Part shown: piece by piece, positions 53,641-62,347 of the stretch
Layout: every line of letters starts with the position of its first letter
Numbering within the stretch: position 1 is the stretch's first letter
From: Bacillota bacterium
GTDB lineage: Bacteria > Bacillota > Clostridia > Oscillospirales > Oscillospiraceae
NCBI GenBank assembly: GCA_023386265.1
Contig: JAEWKA010000004.1
Span: 1 to 64,000, forward strand
Reading direction: 5' to 3'
DNA: 64,000 bases
Made by a program: the position numbers and the translations under genes
Notes under the pieces: generated by a model
The model's input: only the letters and a program-made list of their open reading frames with translations
What the model was told of the DNA's origin: nothing
The model's database searches: none

Positions 53641-55221
53641 ATGAGAAAACCGAGTACTGACTTTTGGGTTAATAAGCAGGAGCATTTGAAAAAAGCTACT
53701 GTAATGGCTCGTAACATCATTAAGCTCATAGGGGTACTGGCTCTTTGTACGCTTATTTCGATGCTGTTTCGGCAGATGGGCGCACATGAAACTAACATTG
53801 TATTAGTTTACCTGCTCGGGATACTTCTATACTCATATATGACGGGCGGCTATCAGTACAGCCTTGTCGCGTCTCTTTTCGGAGTGCTTTTCTATAATTT
53901 CTTTTTCACTGTGCCGTATTATACACTTCAGGCATATAGACCGGATTACCCCATAACCTTTTTAATAATGTTTCTGGTCGGAGCATTTACCAGTATGCTG
54001 ACGATTCGTATCAAGAGAGAAACCCTTTTGGCAGAAGAGCGAGAAGCTCGGATTAAAGCTCTGTACCAAATCGGAAGACGGCTGCTCGGAGTGAAAAGCA
54101 GCTCAAATCTTACCGAGGTTTCGGCGGAGGAGCTCGCCGCTCAGTTTTCGGCGGATGTGATGGTGCAGTTTTATGATGCTGCTGGTAATAATCGCAACAG
54201 ATTCGTTAAAGGGAAGGACGTTTTCATAGATGATAAAGAAAAAATTGTCATCTATGAGGTATATCAATCAGGCAATCCCTGCGGAAGGGGAACGAAGCTT
54301 TTTTTCGATGCAAGGGCATACTATCTGCCCATTATTAATCAAAACGGAATAGTCGGCATAATAGGAATAGCGCTCCCTGAGCCTCAAGTCTTATCAAGCG
54401 TTCAAATGGAGTTCCTAGATACGATCTCAACGCAGATTGCTGTCGTGCTAGAACGCGAGATGCTATATCAAAAGCAGGAGGAGACTCAGATACAGATACA
54501 GCGAGAGCGCCTTCGTACAGACATGCTTAGGACAATTTCGCACGACCTTCGAACTCCGCTGACAGGTATTATGGGCTCTGCCAGCACAGTTGTTGATAAT
54601 TTTGATTCAGTAAGTGACGACATCAAAAAGAACTTTCTGAAAAACATATACGACGATGCGAGCTGGCTCAGCGACTTAGTTGAAAATGTTTTGAACATGA
54701 CACGCTTTGATGAAGGAAAAATCAAGCTGAACATCGGGCAGGAAGCGGCGGAGGAGATTGTTGCGGAAGCCGTTGGCCACGTACGACGACACGCGGACGG
54801 ACATAAGCTGACAACGATAATTCCTTCGGAAATCATCCTGCTTGTAGCTGACGGCGTTTTGATAACGCAGGTGCTCGTAAATCTTCTCGACAACGCGATA
54901 AACTATACACCTGACGGAAGCGAGATAACAGTTTTAATCGGCCGTGTGGAGGATCAGGTTGTTTTTGAGGTGAGCGATAATGGTCCCGGAATTTCGAAGG
55001 AGGACCTGCCGCATATATTTGAGCGCTTGTATACTCGGCACAGCAAGGCTTACGGCTCGCGGCGCGGGTTTGGTCTGGGCTTGTCGCTCTGCAAATCCAT
55101 TGTTGAAGCGCACGGCGGGACTATAGCAATAAAAAACATAGAGCCTCACGGCACATCGGTTACAATCAGTATTCCGGCGAAGGAGGATAAGGACAATGCA
55201 GCCTCTTATTTTAGTTGCTGA
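53641..55221 (+). CDS. KdpD-like sensor histidine kinase lacking the N-terminal Kdp domain
   Basis: The 526-residue protein starts with four DUF4118 membrane helices (FYNFFFTVPYYTL is typical of KdpD), then a GAF-like domain, HisKA (TISHDLRTPLTG) and HATPase (NLLDNAINYTPDG, GLGLSLCKSIVEAHGG). The N-terminal KdpD/USP half present in E. coli KdpD (about 400 residues) is absent. It senses potassium or osmotic state. I chose the ATG at 53641, ten bases after AAGGAGG. It overlaps the response regulator gene by 26 bases. Confidence 0.9.
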   Translation: MRKPSTDFWVNKQEHLKKATVMARNIIKLIGVLALCTLISMLFRQMGAHETNIVLVYLLGILLYSYMTGGYQYSLVASLFGVLFYNFFFTVPYYTLQAYRPDYPITFLIMFLVGAFTSMLTIRIKRETLLAEEREARIKALYQIGRRLLGVKSSSNLTEVSAEELAAQFSADVMVQFYDAAGNNRNRFVKGKDVFIDDKEKIVIYEVYQSGNPCGRGTKLFFDARAYYLPIINQNGIVGIIGIALPEPQVLSSVQMEFLDTISTQIAVVLEREMLYQKQEETQIQIQRERLRTDMLRTISHDLRTPLTGIMGSASTVVDNFDSVSDDIKKNFLKNIYDDASWLSDLVENVLNMTRFDEGKIKLNIGQEAAEEIVAEAVGHVRRHADGHKLTTIIPSEIILLVADGVLITQVLVNLLDNAINYTPDGSEITVLIGRVEDQVVFEVSDNGPGISKEDLPHIFERLYTRHSKAYGSRRGFGLGLSLCKSIVEAHGGTIAIKNIEPHGTSVTISIPAKEDKDNAASYFSC

Positions 55222-55891
55222 CGACGAAAAGACAATACGCAGTTTTCTAAAGGTCTCGCTCGAAACTCAAGGCTACAAGTGCATTGAAGCGGACTGCGGC
55301 GCCGTTGCGCTTATGCTTGCCGCCTCGCACAATCCCGACATTCTGATTCTCGACCTCGGTCTGCCCGATATGGACGGGGTGGACGTAATAAAAAAGCTGA
55401 GGAGTATTTCGCAGATACCGATCGTCATTGTCTCGGCTCGCGGGAACGACCGTGAAAAGGTCGAGGCTCTGGACGCCGGAGCCGACGATTATTTGACAAA
55501 GCCGTTTAGTGTATCAGAGCTGCTTGCGCGTATACGCGTTATCCTTAGGCACAGATTTACAGATGCTGATGCTGGAATACCCGAAACGCGTCTCCATACT
55601 GTCGGGGGTCTGACGGTCGACGAGGAGAAGCGCAGGGTCTGGCTTGACGGTGAGGAAATACACCTGACACCAAACGAATATAAGGTGCTGGCACTGCTGA
55701 TGAGACATCAGGGAAAGGTGCTGACGCACAGATTTGTTATTGAAAATGTCTGGGGCGGCATGACCTTAGACGACACACAGTCTCTGCGGGTCTGCATGGG
55801 AAATCTTAGGCGTAAGCTCTGCGAGGACCCTACACAGCCAAAATACATCATAACCGAAATCGGAGTCGGTTATCGTCTGGCAGACGAATAG
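55196..55891 (+). CDS. KdpE-like OmpR-family response regulator
   Basis: The 231-residue protein has a receiver domain with phospho-acceptor Asp53 and conserved Lys102 (LTKPF), then a winged-helix OmpR-type DNA-binding domain (LTPNEYKVLALLMRH...VENVWG, GVGYRL). It pairs with the preceding kinase. No kdpFABC genes are seen; the TPR/TrkA/TrkH genes that follow are the plausible regulon. Confidence 0.94.
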   Translation: MQPLILVADDEKTIRSFLKVSLETQGYKCIEADCGAVALMLAASHNPDILILDLGLPDMDGVDVIKKLRSISQIPIVIVSARGNDREKVEALDAGADDYLTKPFSVSELLARIRVILRHRFTDADAGIPETRLHTVGGLTVDEEKRRVWLDGEEIHLTPNEYKVLALLMRHQGKVLTHRFVIENVWGGMTLDDTQSLRVCMGNLRRKLCEDPTQPKYIITEIGVGYRLADE

Positions 55892-55904
55892 AGAAAATAC
55901 AGTG

Positions 55905-55934
55905 AAAGGAAACCCTAATGGGGTTTCCTTTTTT
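55905..55934 (+). terminator. Terminator after the response regulator
   Basis: An 11-bp stem (55905-55915 with 55921-55931), followed by T residues. The TPR gene starts about 90 bases downstream, with its own expression likely. Confidence 0.8.
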
Positions 55935-56022
55935 CATAACAGAAAACTCACACGAGGCATGAAACCTTCACACCAAAATTATTCGTTTCGAGTTATTATC
56001 AATATGCAAGGAGGCGAATGAA

Positions 56023-56394
56023 ATGAAAAATTCCGTAATTTTAAATGACCAGTTTTCAATATATATCGCTCAGGCGACGCAATGCCTCCGAAACAATGAA
56101 TCCGAAAAAGCATTCGATATAATAATAAAAGCAATGCAGATGGATCCTGATGCTCCGCAGCCGCATAATCTGCTTGGCATATTGCATGAACTAAAGGGCG
56201 ATGGGAACAGAGCGCGCCGTCACTACAGAGCGGCATATTCACTTGATCCAACGTTTAAACCAGCGTGCAAGAATCTTGAACAGATTTGCACCGTGCTCGA
56301 TGATAAAAAGCCGCGTGTCTATGATTTCGGCGATCGGCCTGAAGATAGCGGAGCTGCATTTACGGATAACAGTCGGGGCTTTAGACGTGCCTGA
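56023..56394 (+). CDS. Tetratricopeptide repeat protein
   Basis: The 123-residue protein has about two TPR units (residues about 12-80), recognisable from the LLGILHELKGDGNRARRHYRAAYSLDPTF pattern. The C-terminal 45 residues are polar and probably disordered. TPRs mediate protein contacts; the partner is unknown, but its position before trkA and trkH suggests a role in potassium uptake. AAGGAGG precedes the ATG. Confidence 0.82.
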   Translation: MKNSVILNDQFSIYIAQATQCLRNNESEKAFDIIIKAMQMDPDAPQPHNLLGILHELKGDGNRARRHYRAAYSLDPTFKPACKNLEQICTVLDDKKPRVYDFGDRPEDSGAAFTDNSRGFRRA

Positions 56395-56412
56395 CGTCAA
56401 AAGGAGATTAAT

Positions 56413-56820
56413 ATGTATATCATAATTGTTGGCTGTGGAAGACTGGGCGGCACACTTTCAGAAGAGCTCTCCGATGCGGGGCATAACGTCTCTGTCATCG
56501 ATAGGGAAGGCTCAAGGCTCGAAGCTCTAGGGAGCGGGTTCAACGGACTCCGTGTCAAGGGTATCGAATATGACAGCAACGTACTAAAAGAAGCGGGGAT
56601 TAGTCGAGCGGACTATTTAATAGCCGCTACATCCGATGATAATCTAAACATTACGGTATCTCTTGTAGCCAAAGAAACTTTTAAGGTTCGTCGTGTAATT
56701 GCAAGAGTCAACGAACCCTCAAAAAAGAGCGTGTATGAGCTGCTCAATATCGAAACTATCAATCCGACGGAGCTTATATCCTATATCATTAAGAGCAGGA
56801 TCGAGGGGAATTCAAGATGA
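56413..56820 (+). CDS. TrkA-N (RCK_N) domain protein
   Basis: The 135-residue protein is a single RCK_N Rossmann domain with the glycine motif GCGRLGG and an acidic residue (VIDRE) at the end of the second strand, which binds NAD(H) or ATP/ADP. It gates the potassium channel subunit. It has no RCK_C domain; the following gene encodes a TrkA protein with both. It overlaps the next gene by four bases. Confidence 0.88.
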   Translation: MYIIIVGCGRLGGTLSEELSDAGHNVSVIDREGSRLEALGSGFNGLRVKGIEYDSNVLKEAGISRADYLIAATSDDNLNITVSLVAKETFKVRRVIARVNEPSKKSVYELLNIETINPTELISYIIKSRIEGNSR

Positions 56821-57503
56821 AATCAATTGTTATCGGCGGAGGTAAGATTGGCTCAAACCTTTTAAAAACACTTAAAGAACGCGGCTATGATGTTACGCTG
56901 GTCGAAAAAGATGAAGAAACCTGCCGCAGAATCGCCGAGGATATTAACACGAGTATCATCTGCGGAGACGGAACAGATATTGATGTGCTAAAGGATGCGG
57001 GCATAAATGACGCGGATATAATCGCGGCGGTCACGGGGCTGGATGAGGAAAATCTCGTTATTTGCCAGATTGCGAAAAAGGGTTTCAATATCGGCAAATC
57101 AATTGCAAGAATCAATAACCCCAAAAATATAGAAATGTTCAAAGCCTTGGGCGTTGACCAGACCGTATGCAGTACGGAGGTCATCGCGAACCTCATTGAA
57201 TATGAGTTTGACAGAGATATCTGCAAAATCGTCCAGACCTTTGATCGCGGAACTATGATACTTGTCGAGGTAAGTGTCAACGAGCAAAATTGCTGGCTTC
57301 ACAGCTTTGTCAAGGATCTTCTTCTGCCCTCTGAGTGCGTCATTGCCTCCATCCTGCGGGACGGGAAAGTGATATACCCGAGAGGCGACACGCAGATAAT
57401 GAAAAATGACAATATTCACATTATAACGAACCGTGCGACGCTTTTGGAAATAAAGAAGCTATTGCATAACGGGGGTGCTCAGCATGCGAAACAGAAAAAA
57501 TGA
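56817..57503 (+). CDS. trkA: Trk potassium uptake protein TrkA
   Basis: The 228-residue protein has an RCK_N domain (GGGKIGSNL, residues about 1-130) and a TrkA-C domain (about 140-220). It forms the ring under the TrkH/KtrB channel. It works with TrkH encoded 90 bases further on, and perhaps forms a mixed ring with the RCK_N-only protein. Confidence 0.9.
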   Translation: MKSIVIGGGKIGSNLLKTLKERGYDVTLVEKDEETCRRIAEDINTSIICGDGTDIDVLKDAGINDADIIAAVTGLDEENLVICQIAKKGFNIGKSIARINNPKNIEMFKALGVDQTVCSTEVIANLIEYEFDRDICKIVQTFDRGTMILVEVSVNEQNCWLHSFVKDLLLPSECVIASILRDGKVIYPRGDTQIMKNDNIHIITNRATLLEIKKLLHNGGAQHAKQKK

Positions 57504-57588
57504 GCTTGCGGGATTAATAACGGAAGTGCTTTCCGCGGTATTGTACTGCGGCGCGTTTTTCGCCTTAGTATTCCTTGCTGTAAGGTGA
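57484..57588 (+). CDS. 34-residue single-pass membrane protein between trkA and trkH
   Basis: The short frame starts with ATG at 57484, inside the last codons of trkA in another frame, and stops at TGA 57586-57588. GGGGGT lies seven bases upstream. The protein has a basic N-terminus (MRNRKNE) and one hydrophobic helix of about 20 residues (VLSAVLYCGAFFALVFLAV), ending in Arg. It resembles KdpF, the small stabilising subunit of KdpABC, in size and topology but not clearly in sequence. It was not listed among the long reading frames. The position in the potassium operon suggests a small Trk subunit; that is inference. Confidence 0.55.
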   Translation: MRNRKNELAGLITEVLSAVLYCGAFFALVFLAVR

Positions 57589-57592
57589 TGGT

Positions 57593-59122
57593 ATGCAGAA
57601 TTTAAAAACTCGCTATCTAAGCTTCTATATAATCAGTTATTACACAGGATACATAATAATAGGCACCGCGTTTTTTATGGCGATTCCTCTTTTCACCTCA
57701 CTTTTAATGGGCGAGTGGAATCCTGCTCTGGATTTTGTAATTAGCATGTCCGTCGCCCTGATTGTCGGATATCTGATGATGACCTTAGGCAAAAGAACTC
57801 GTACAGGCGAAGTACAGGTAGACTGGAAATACGGCTTCATAATCGTGGCTCTATCGTGGATTATGCTGATGTTTCTTTGCTCGATTCCCTATCTATTGAG
57901 CGGACATTCCAAGAGCCTCCTTGACGGCTGTTTTGACGTTATGAGCGGGTTCACGACCACGGGACTTGTTTTGACTCAGGATCTTGACCATCTTTCAACC
58001 GGACTCAACATGTGGCGGCACATACTCACCTTTATCGGCGGGCAGGGCATGGTCGTTCTTGCGCTCAGCTTTCTTGGGAAACATATGGGCGGCGCTTACA
58101 AGATGTACTGCGGAGAGGGAAAGGACATTAAGCTCGTCCCGAACGTGAAGGACACCACGCGTATTATCTGGAAAATAAGCATGATTTATCTGCTCGCCGG
58201 AACCGTAGCACTTTGGATTTGCGGAATGCTCATCGGACTTAAGCCGCTGCCCGCTTTTTTCCACGGACTCTATATATTTGAGTCCGCGTGGAGCACAGGC
58301 GGCTTTGCACCGAACACGCAGAACATGATGTATTACCACAGCTTTGTTTACGAAATAATAACGATTATCTTTTTCGTTCTTGGTTCTCTGAACTTTGGAC
58401 TGCACTATGCTGTCTGGCAGGGTAAAAAGAAAGAGATTATCAAAAACATTGAAGTCCAGAGTTTTGTCATCACATCATTTGCGCTGACGGCCTTTGCGGT
58501 ACTGAAGCTTTCTCAGAACGGTGTGTATACGGATGCAATTTCCTCTTTCCGGAGAGTTGTTTACAATGTTCTGTCTGCTCACACGACCACCGGCTTCGGA
58601 AGTGTTTACGCTCAGCAGTTCGCACACGAATGGGGCGATTTTGGAATACTAATAATGGTCATAGCAATGCTGATAGGCGGCTCGGCCTGCTCCACGGCGG
58701 GAGGCTTCAAGGGCCTTAGAGTTGGAATTGTGTTCAAAGGCATCATTGCGGATATAAAAAAGATACTCTCGCCCGAAAGAAATATCAGAGTGGAGAAATA
58801 TCATCACATTAAGGACTATGTGCTGGAAGACGGCACCGTCAAGGCATCCGCTCTTATCATCGTGTGTTACATGGTGTTGTTCGGGATAACGACTCTGCTT
58901 GGGACATTTTACGGGTACCCGCTTGCCCAGTCGGCGTTTGAAGCCGCATCGGTCTCGGGAAACGTCGGTCTTTCAATAGGTGTTACCACCGTTACCATGC
59001 CTGCGCTGATGAAGGTTCAGTATATACTTGCAATGTATCTGGGCAGGCTTGAATTTATATCTGTCTTTGCTCTGTTCGGATTTGTGATCGGAGGGGTTAA
59101 AAAGCTATGCGTAAAACATTAA
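57593..59122 (+). CDS. trkH: Trk-type potassium transporter membrane subunit TrkH
   Basis: The 509-residue membrane protein has about ten helices and the four selectivity-filter-like loops of the SKT family: MSGFTTTGLVL, ESAWSTGGFAP, LSAHTTTGFGS and SVSGNVGLSIG, each with a conserved glycine. It forms the potassium pathway, gated by the TrkA/RCK ring. AAGGTG lies close before the ATG. It overlaps the next gene by 16 bases. Confidence 0.94.
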   Translation: MQNLKTRYLSFYIISYYTGYIIIGTAFFMAIPLFTSLLMGEWNPALDFVISMSVALIVGYLMMTLGKRTRTGEVQVDWKYGFIIVALSWIMLMFLCSIPYLLSGHSKSLLDGCFDVMSGFTTTGLVLTQDLDHLSTGLNMWRHILTFIGGQGMVVLALSFLGKHMGGAYKMYCGEGKDIKLVPNVKDTTRIIWKISMIYLLAGTVALWICGMLIGLKPLPAFFHGLYIFESAWSTGGFAPNTQNMMYYHSFVYEIITIIFFVLGSLNFGLHYAVWQGKKKEIIKNIEVQSFVITSFALTAFAVLKLSQNGVYTDAISSFRRVVYNVLSAHTTTGFGSVYAQQFAHEWGDFGILIMVIAMLIGGSACSTAGGFKGLRVGIVFKGIIADIKKILSPERNIRVEKYHHIKDYVLEDGTVKASALIIVCYMVLFGITTLLGTFYGYPLAQSAFEAASVSGNVGLSIGVTTVTMPALMKVQYILAMYLGRLEFISVFALFGFVIGGVKKLCVKH

Positions 59123-59601
59123 AACCGCTGATGCTAGCCGCAGTGCTCTCCTTCTGCTTTATCATTGCGGCAAATGCCGAGGAAACGGTTTCGATTAACA
59201 GTCTTGTAGGTGACGCGGAAACGTACGATAACCAAACAGTGACCATAGAGGGCGAAGCAATCGGCGAGGTGCTCGAGCGCGGAGACTATGCCTGGGTGAA
59301 TTTAAACGACGGAACGAACGCAATCGGTATTTGGATGAAAGCCTCAGATGCGAAAATAATTGAATATTTCGGCGATTACAAGCATGTAGGCGACACCGTT
59401 CGAATTACGGGACTGTTTTCGAGGAATTGCACCGAGCACGGTGGGGACGTAGATATACATTGTGCCACTATCGAACTCGTGAAAACAGGAAGTGTGGTTC
59501 AAGCCGAAATATCAACGACAAAAATTATAGTTGCAGTCATTTTGCTCTGCGCCGCCGCCCTCATAAGTTTGATATACAACAGATTAATGAAAAAGAAATA
59601 A
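59107..59601 (+). CDS. Signal-peptide OB-fold protein with C-terminal membrane anchor
   Basis: The 164-residue protein has an N-terminal signal peptide ending ANAEE, an OB-fold-like domain (residues about 30-125; TVTIEGEAIGEVLERGDYAWVNLND is the usual first strands), and a C-terminal membrane helix with a KKK tail. It would lie outside, held to the membrane. No known function. It is translated from GGAGGGG within the trkH end and so belongs to the potassium operon. Confidence 0.75.
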   Translation: MRKTLKPLMLAAVLSFCFIIAANAEETVSINSLVGDAETYDNQTVTIEGEAIGEVLERGDYAWVNLNDGTNAIGIWMKASDAKIIEYFGDYKHVGDTVRITGLFSRNCTEHGGDVDIHCATIELVKTGSVVQAEISTTKIIVAVILLCAAALISLIYNRLMKKK

Positions 59602-59622
59602 AATTAATTGAATATAAACACA

Positions 59623-59657
59623 AAAGACGGCAGCCGGATTAACCGAATGCCGCCTTT
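59623..59657. terminator. Hairpin between the OB-fold gene and the hydantoinase-like gene
   Basis: A ten-bp stem with one mismatch (59623-59632 with 59648-59657) between convergent genes. The T runs are short on both sides. Confidence 0.55.
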
Positions 59658-59683
59658 CGTTATAAGAGGGATGCCGATAATAA

Positions 59684-61240
59684 TTAGTTTGTAAGATCTC
59701 CGGCCGCTTTAATCTTTACGCGGTTCGTGTTTCCGGCAAAGTATGCGAGAGGCATGTCCTCGACCTCGATTATCTCGACCGTTTCGCGCTTTGCACCGGC
59801 CTCGACAGCCATGTCGATAGCCTCGCTCTTCGCCTGTGCGAGAGCTTCATCGCGCGGGGTCTTGTCATAGTCAATGAGCTTCTCATATGTACCGCTGACC
59901 TTCGAAATTGCGGAGCCGATGGCGTTCGCCGTGCCGAAGTGATCGGGCTTTATTACAGATGCGGCGCCGACGAGCTTCTCGGGCAGGATTATGGAGCCGC
60001 CGCCGACGAGTATTACATCGACGTCGCTGTTCGACACCTTCATTGCGTCAAGAGCGTCCTCGGCAAGAAGGCGTATTGCGTTCATAGATTTTTGGGCAAT
60101 GTCATCGCTGATTCCGATTACCTTGCTCCTATCGCCGAGTTCAAAGATACCGAGACGTACGGCAATATCAGTCGCTGTCATAGTGTCGCCGCCAAAAATG
60201 AGAGCCTTTTCGGTTATCCTATAGCCGACACTGTCGGGGCCGACAGTAACGGAGCCATCGTCACGGACGCGTACTATTGAGCCGCCGCCGAGACCAATTG
60301 TAAGCACGTCCGGCATACGGAAGTTTGTACGCACGCCGCCGATTGTAACCGCGACGCTGGACTCGCGCGGGAAGCCGTTTTGAATGACGCCTAAGTCAGT
60401 GGTCGTCCCGCCGACATCAATAACAAGAGCGTTGGGGAGATTCGTCAGGTAGCTTGCGCCTCGAATGGAGTTCGTTGGGCCGCAGGCAATCGTTAAAATC
60501 GGATAGCGTCTCGCATATTCCATGGTCATCAGCGTGCCGTCGTTCTGCGAAAGATAGATGCTGGCATTAGTAACGCCGAGCTCAGCAAGAGAACGGGCAA
60601 AGCCGTCTGTGAAGCGCTCCGCCACGCGATAAAGCGCTGCATTTAGGATAGCGGCATTTTCGCGTTCAATAAGACCCATTGAGCCAATTTCGCTGGAAAT
60701 TGTAATGTGCACGTCATCTCCCATGACTTCGCGGCAAATTTCTGCCGCCCTTAGTTCGTGGTCATTTCGTACGGTTGAGAAGACCGAGGATATGGCAACG
60801 GAACGCACCTTGCCCTTGACACCTGCGAAGAAAGCTTTTACTGCCTCCTCGTCGAGAGGCCAGAGCTGCCTGCCGTCAAATTCGAAGCCGCCGCCGATGA
60901 TGGTTTCCGCAACAACGACCTTTTTGATGTCATCCATCCAGTCGGTCATCGGAGGAATGCCAAGCGTTGCAGGAGCGCCGATACGCATGACCGCGACGGG
61001 TTCAAGCTCTTTGCGCTCTACTATCGCGTTTGTGCATTGTGTGGTGCCGAGCATGGCCTGCTTTATTTCGGCGGGGTTAACCCCTGAGACCGCAAGTACA
61101 TTTTTTATCGCGCCGACGATACCGTCGTATATATCGCCCGAGGTGGGGTTTTTGACTTCCGCAACGACCTTGAGGTCCTTGTCAATCAAAACGGCGTCTG
61201 TATTTGTTCCGCCTACGTCTATTCCAAGCTTAAACATCAT
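59684..61240 (-). CDS. Hydantoinase/oxoprolinase-family protein
   Basis: The 518-residue protein has the N-terminal ATP-binding actin-like motif GIDVGGTNTDAVLID and a second VIDVGGTTTDLGV, as in HyuA and 5-oxoprolinase subunits. These ATP-dependent enzymes open cyclic amides such as hydantoins or 5-oxoproline; HyuB is usually the partner but is not seen. The first ATG overlaps the upstream stop (ATGATG/TGA), with AGGTGG upstream. It is the last gene of the NCS1-DUF917 operon. Confidence 0.88.
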   Translation of the reverse strand: MMFKLGIDVGGTNTDAVLIDKDLKVVAEVKNPTSGDIYDGIVGAIKNVLAVSGVNPAEIKQAMLGTTQCTNAIVERKELEPVAVMRIGAPATLGIPPMTDWMDDIKKVVVAETIIGGGFEFDGRQLWPLDEEAVKAFFAGVKGKVRSVAISSVFSTVRNDHELRAAEICREVMGDDVHITISSEIGSMGLIERENAAILNAALYRVAERFTDGFARSLAELGVTNASIYLSQNDGTLMTMEYARRYPILTIACGPTNSIRGASYLTNLPNALVIDVGGTTTDLGVIQNGFPRESSVAVTIGGVRTNFRMPDVLTIGLGGGSIVRVRDDGSVTVGPDSVGYRITEKALIFGGDTMTATDIAVRLGIFELGDRSKVIGISDDIAQKSMNAIRLLAEDALDAMKVSNSDVDVILVGGGSIILPEKLVGAASVIKPDHFGTANAIGSAISKVSGTYEKLIDYDKTPRDEALAQAKSEAIDMAVEAGAKRETVEIIEVEDMPLAYFAGNTNRVKIKAAGDLTN

Positions 61241-62331
61241 TCAAACACCACCTTTGAACGTTCCTCGACGGGAATGTAGTCGGTGTCGACGCCAAAGTAT
61301 CTGGGCCCGACAAGCTCCAGACCTTTTTCACATCTCCACATTTCAAAGCATTTGAGTCCGACGACATATACTCGCTTACCGTATTTCATCGCGTCGGTTG
61401 TGACCGGCGTGAAAGTCTCCGTGTCAACAAGACAGATAAGGTCGGGTACGGTCGCAGCAATCTTGCCATCGACTACAGCGATAAGGTTTTCGTTCTGGAA
61501 TTCCACATAGGCGCTTCTGCCCTTAAATTCGCCCAGGCCCTCAAGCATGACTTTGCCGAAGTTAAATGCGCCGCGAGTTTCACGAAGCACATCGGATATC
61601 TTACCCTTGAACAGCTTATATCCGTCTGTAGCTTTATAAAAGGCCTCTTCGGGAGTGCCTTCCGTGCAGTTTTTGAGGTCACGAATGGCCTTGCCGAGCA
61701 TTTCTGAGCGGGTGATGATTTTTTTGACCGCATATTCCTTGAGTTGCTTGCCGTTCATGCAGTAAAGACAGACGGAGACGCTTCCTCCGCAGCTCATCGT
61801 GACGGAGCGAGCAAGCTCTTCCGTCCACTTATTTGTTATGGTATCGAAGATAACACTGTTGCCCTTCTCGTCGGTCAGAGCCATGGGTGTCGCTCTCATT
61901 CCGCCGATGGTGAAGGTCACCATCTGAAGCTCGGGGAAAGCCCTGCCCATGCCGTCCGCATCCACCATAGGCTTATTAAGACGTGCGCAGGCCGCAATCG
62001 GGAGCATACTGTTGACTCCACCTGCTTCAATCGGCATGAAGGCGTAAATCTCCTTGCCGTAGAAACGAGATATCATTTCAAAAAGCGTTTTATATTCGCT
62101 TCCGCCGATGGCTTTTTCACTGAGGACTGTGGGCGCGCCCATCATCGCAATAGGCACTATAAGAGCGTCGTCGGGCACTTCCTCGGGATCGAGCATCGTT
62201 ACTTCTCCGCACTCGCGGACTGCACCGATGGCAACAAGTTTACCGACATAGGGATCACCGCCGCCGCCCGCGCCGAGAAGAGCCGCGCCGAGAGCGATGT
62301 CCTCAATTTCGTTTAAACCGATTTTTCGCAA
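61237..62331 (-). CDS. DUF917 (S-Me-THD) domain protein
   Basis: The 364-residue protein has the DUF917 signature, including the N-terminal LGAALLGAGGGGDPYVGK. This family is also named for S-methyl thiohydantoin desulfurase. It is often next to hydantoinase-like genes, as here. It starts with TTG, nine bases after a GGAAG site. The function is likely modification or ring opening of a heterocycle brought in by the NCS1 permease; that is inference. Confidence 0.85.
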   Translation of the reverse strand: MRKIGLNEIEDIALGAALLGAGGGGDPYVGKLVAIGAVRECGEVTMLDPEEVPDDALIVPIAMMGAPTVLSEKAIGGSEYKTLFEMISRFYGKEIYAFMPIEAGGVNSMLPIAACARLNKPMVDADGMGRAFPELQMVTFTIGGMRATPMALTDEKGNSVIFDTITNKWTEELARSVTMSCGGSVSVCLYCMNGKQLKEYAVKKIITRSEMLGKAIRDLKNCTEGTPEEAFYKATDGYKLFKGKISDVLRETRGAFNFGKVMLEGLGEFKGRSAYVEFQNENLIAVVDGKIAATVPDLICLVDTETFTPVTTDAMKYGKRVYVVGLKCFEMWRCEKGLELVGPRYFGVDTDYIPVEERSKVVFE

Positions 62332-62347
62332 TTTTCTATACTTCCTT

